From Porticoccaceae bacterium (lineage in GTDB: Bacteria; Pseudomonadota; Gammaproteobacteria; Pseudomonadales; Porticoccaceae), in contig JALRJD010000140.1 of NCBI GenBank assembly GCA_023255165.1, forward strand, positions 1 through 6,295: a DNA stretch of 6,295 nucleotides. The letters are read 5' to 3'. A program made the translations under genes and the position numbers. Positions 5,980 through 6,295 of this stretch are shown piece after piece. The notes below the pieces were generated by a model. The model saw only the letters and a list, made by a program, of their open reading frames with translations. It had not been told where the DNA came from and did not search any database. Position 1 is the first letter of the stretch. Each line of letters opens with the position of its first letter.

Positions 5980-6295
5980 TTATTCTCCAGCCTCTTTAGC
6001 CAGGTGTAAAAATACCGGCACTTCACCGCCGCCATGGACTTCCAGGCTGGCACCTGACACATAAAATGCGTCGTCCGAGCACAGATAGACCACTGCCTTG
6101 GCAATATCCGCCGGCTCGGCCATGCGCCCCATGGGCAACATATCCGCAACCCGCTTAAATCCCTCGGCGCCACCATAGTGGGCTTCTCCCGCGGGGTGAT
6201 AAACCAGCCCGACCACCAGGCCATTGACCCGCACCTTTGGTCCCCACTCCATAGCCAGTGACTGAGTCGCATTTAGCAGGCCAGCTTTGGCAGCC
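5980..6295 (-). CDS. Short-chain dehydrogenase/reductase, C-terminal 104 residues (5' end beyond window)
   Basis: NAD(P)-dependent oxidoreductase of the classical SDR family, interconverting a hydroxyl and a keto group on an unknown substrate. The frame enters from the right edge at AAKAGLLNATQSLAMEWG; the Lys is the catalytic lysine of YxxxK, with the tyrosine just outside the window. VRVNGLVVGLV follows, where classical members have VNxIxPGxV; the proline is replaced by valine, a variation in the segment after beta-6 that helps hold the cofactor. MGRMAEPADIAKAVVYLCSD and the closing YVSGASLEVHGGG are standard SDR C-terminal signatures. The TAA is at 5982-5980. About 150 N-terminal residues, including the TGxxxGxG cofactor motif, are missing because of the window edge. 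The gene converges on the ene-reductase gene with 64 bp between stops, so the two are not in one operon, though a shared pathway is plausible. Confidence 0.92.
   Translation of the reverse strand, partial: AAKAGLLNATQSLAMEWGPKVRVNGLVVGLVYHPAGEAHYGGAEGFKRVADMLPMGRMAEPADIAKAVVYLCSDDAFYVSGASLEVHGGGEVPVFLHLAKEAGE

Noticed and set aside
5975..5988. GGAGA-TTAT-TCTCC hairpin as a bidirectional terminator between convergent genes
   Set aside because: The stem is only 5 bp, it overlaps the SDR stop codon and no T-run follows on either strand; it may be chance.
5931..6272. Minus-strand 113-codon open frame ending in cysteine-rich sequence
   Set aside because: It overlaps the SDR gene in another frame; its Cys/Trp run is just the translated CTGTTG repeat, and it has no family signature.

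Overview
The window looks like part of a Gram-negative chromosome, most plausibly a marine or freshwater gammaproteobacterium of the Spongiibacter/Haliea type; a sphingomonad-like alphaproteobacterium is less likely. This rests on a TonB-dependent receptor, an AraC regulator with the arabinose-binding-like N-terminal domain, roughly balanced base composition in the genes and AT-rich intergenic gaps. The taxonomic guess is inference. No rRNA, tRNA, CRISPR array, insertion sequence or phage gene was seen.

Layout: the left 3.1 kb is read on the minus strand. In transcription order it holds an AraC-family regulator (3118 to 2030), a 153-bp gap with an inverted repeat and an AT-rich hexamer repeat, a small SnoaL/NTF2-fold protein (1876 to 1397, GTG start), and a TonB-dependent outer-membrane receptor (1359 to the left edge, truncated by the window). 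The receptor's open frame spans 453 codons with no stop, including signal peptide, TonB box and plug. A 119-bp divergent intergenic region separates the regulator from a plus-strand pair: a four-helix membrane protein of unknown function (3238-3762) and, overlapping it by 4 bases, a 718-residue flavin/iron-sulfur ene-reductase of the 2,4-dienoyl-CoA reductase/BaiCD/trimethylamine dehydrogenase superfamily (3759-5915). A convergent minus-strand short-chain dehydrogenase (C-terminal third, truncated by the right edge) follows after a gap holding a CAACAG hexamer repeat.

How the genes may work together (inference): an outer-membrane receptor for import, a SnoaL-fold protein that could isomerise, hydrate or bind an intermediate, an NAD(P)H-dependent reductase for activated C=C bonds, and an SDR for keto/hydroxy interconversion, next to one AraC regulator. 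This would fit catabolism of a hydrophobic unsaturated compound such as a terpenoid, steroid or aromatic-derived acid. The substrate cannot be read from the sequence. The least explained element is the membrane protein translationally coupled to the ene-reductase.
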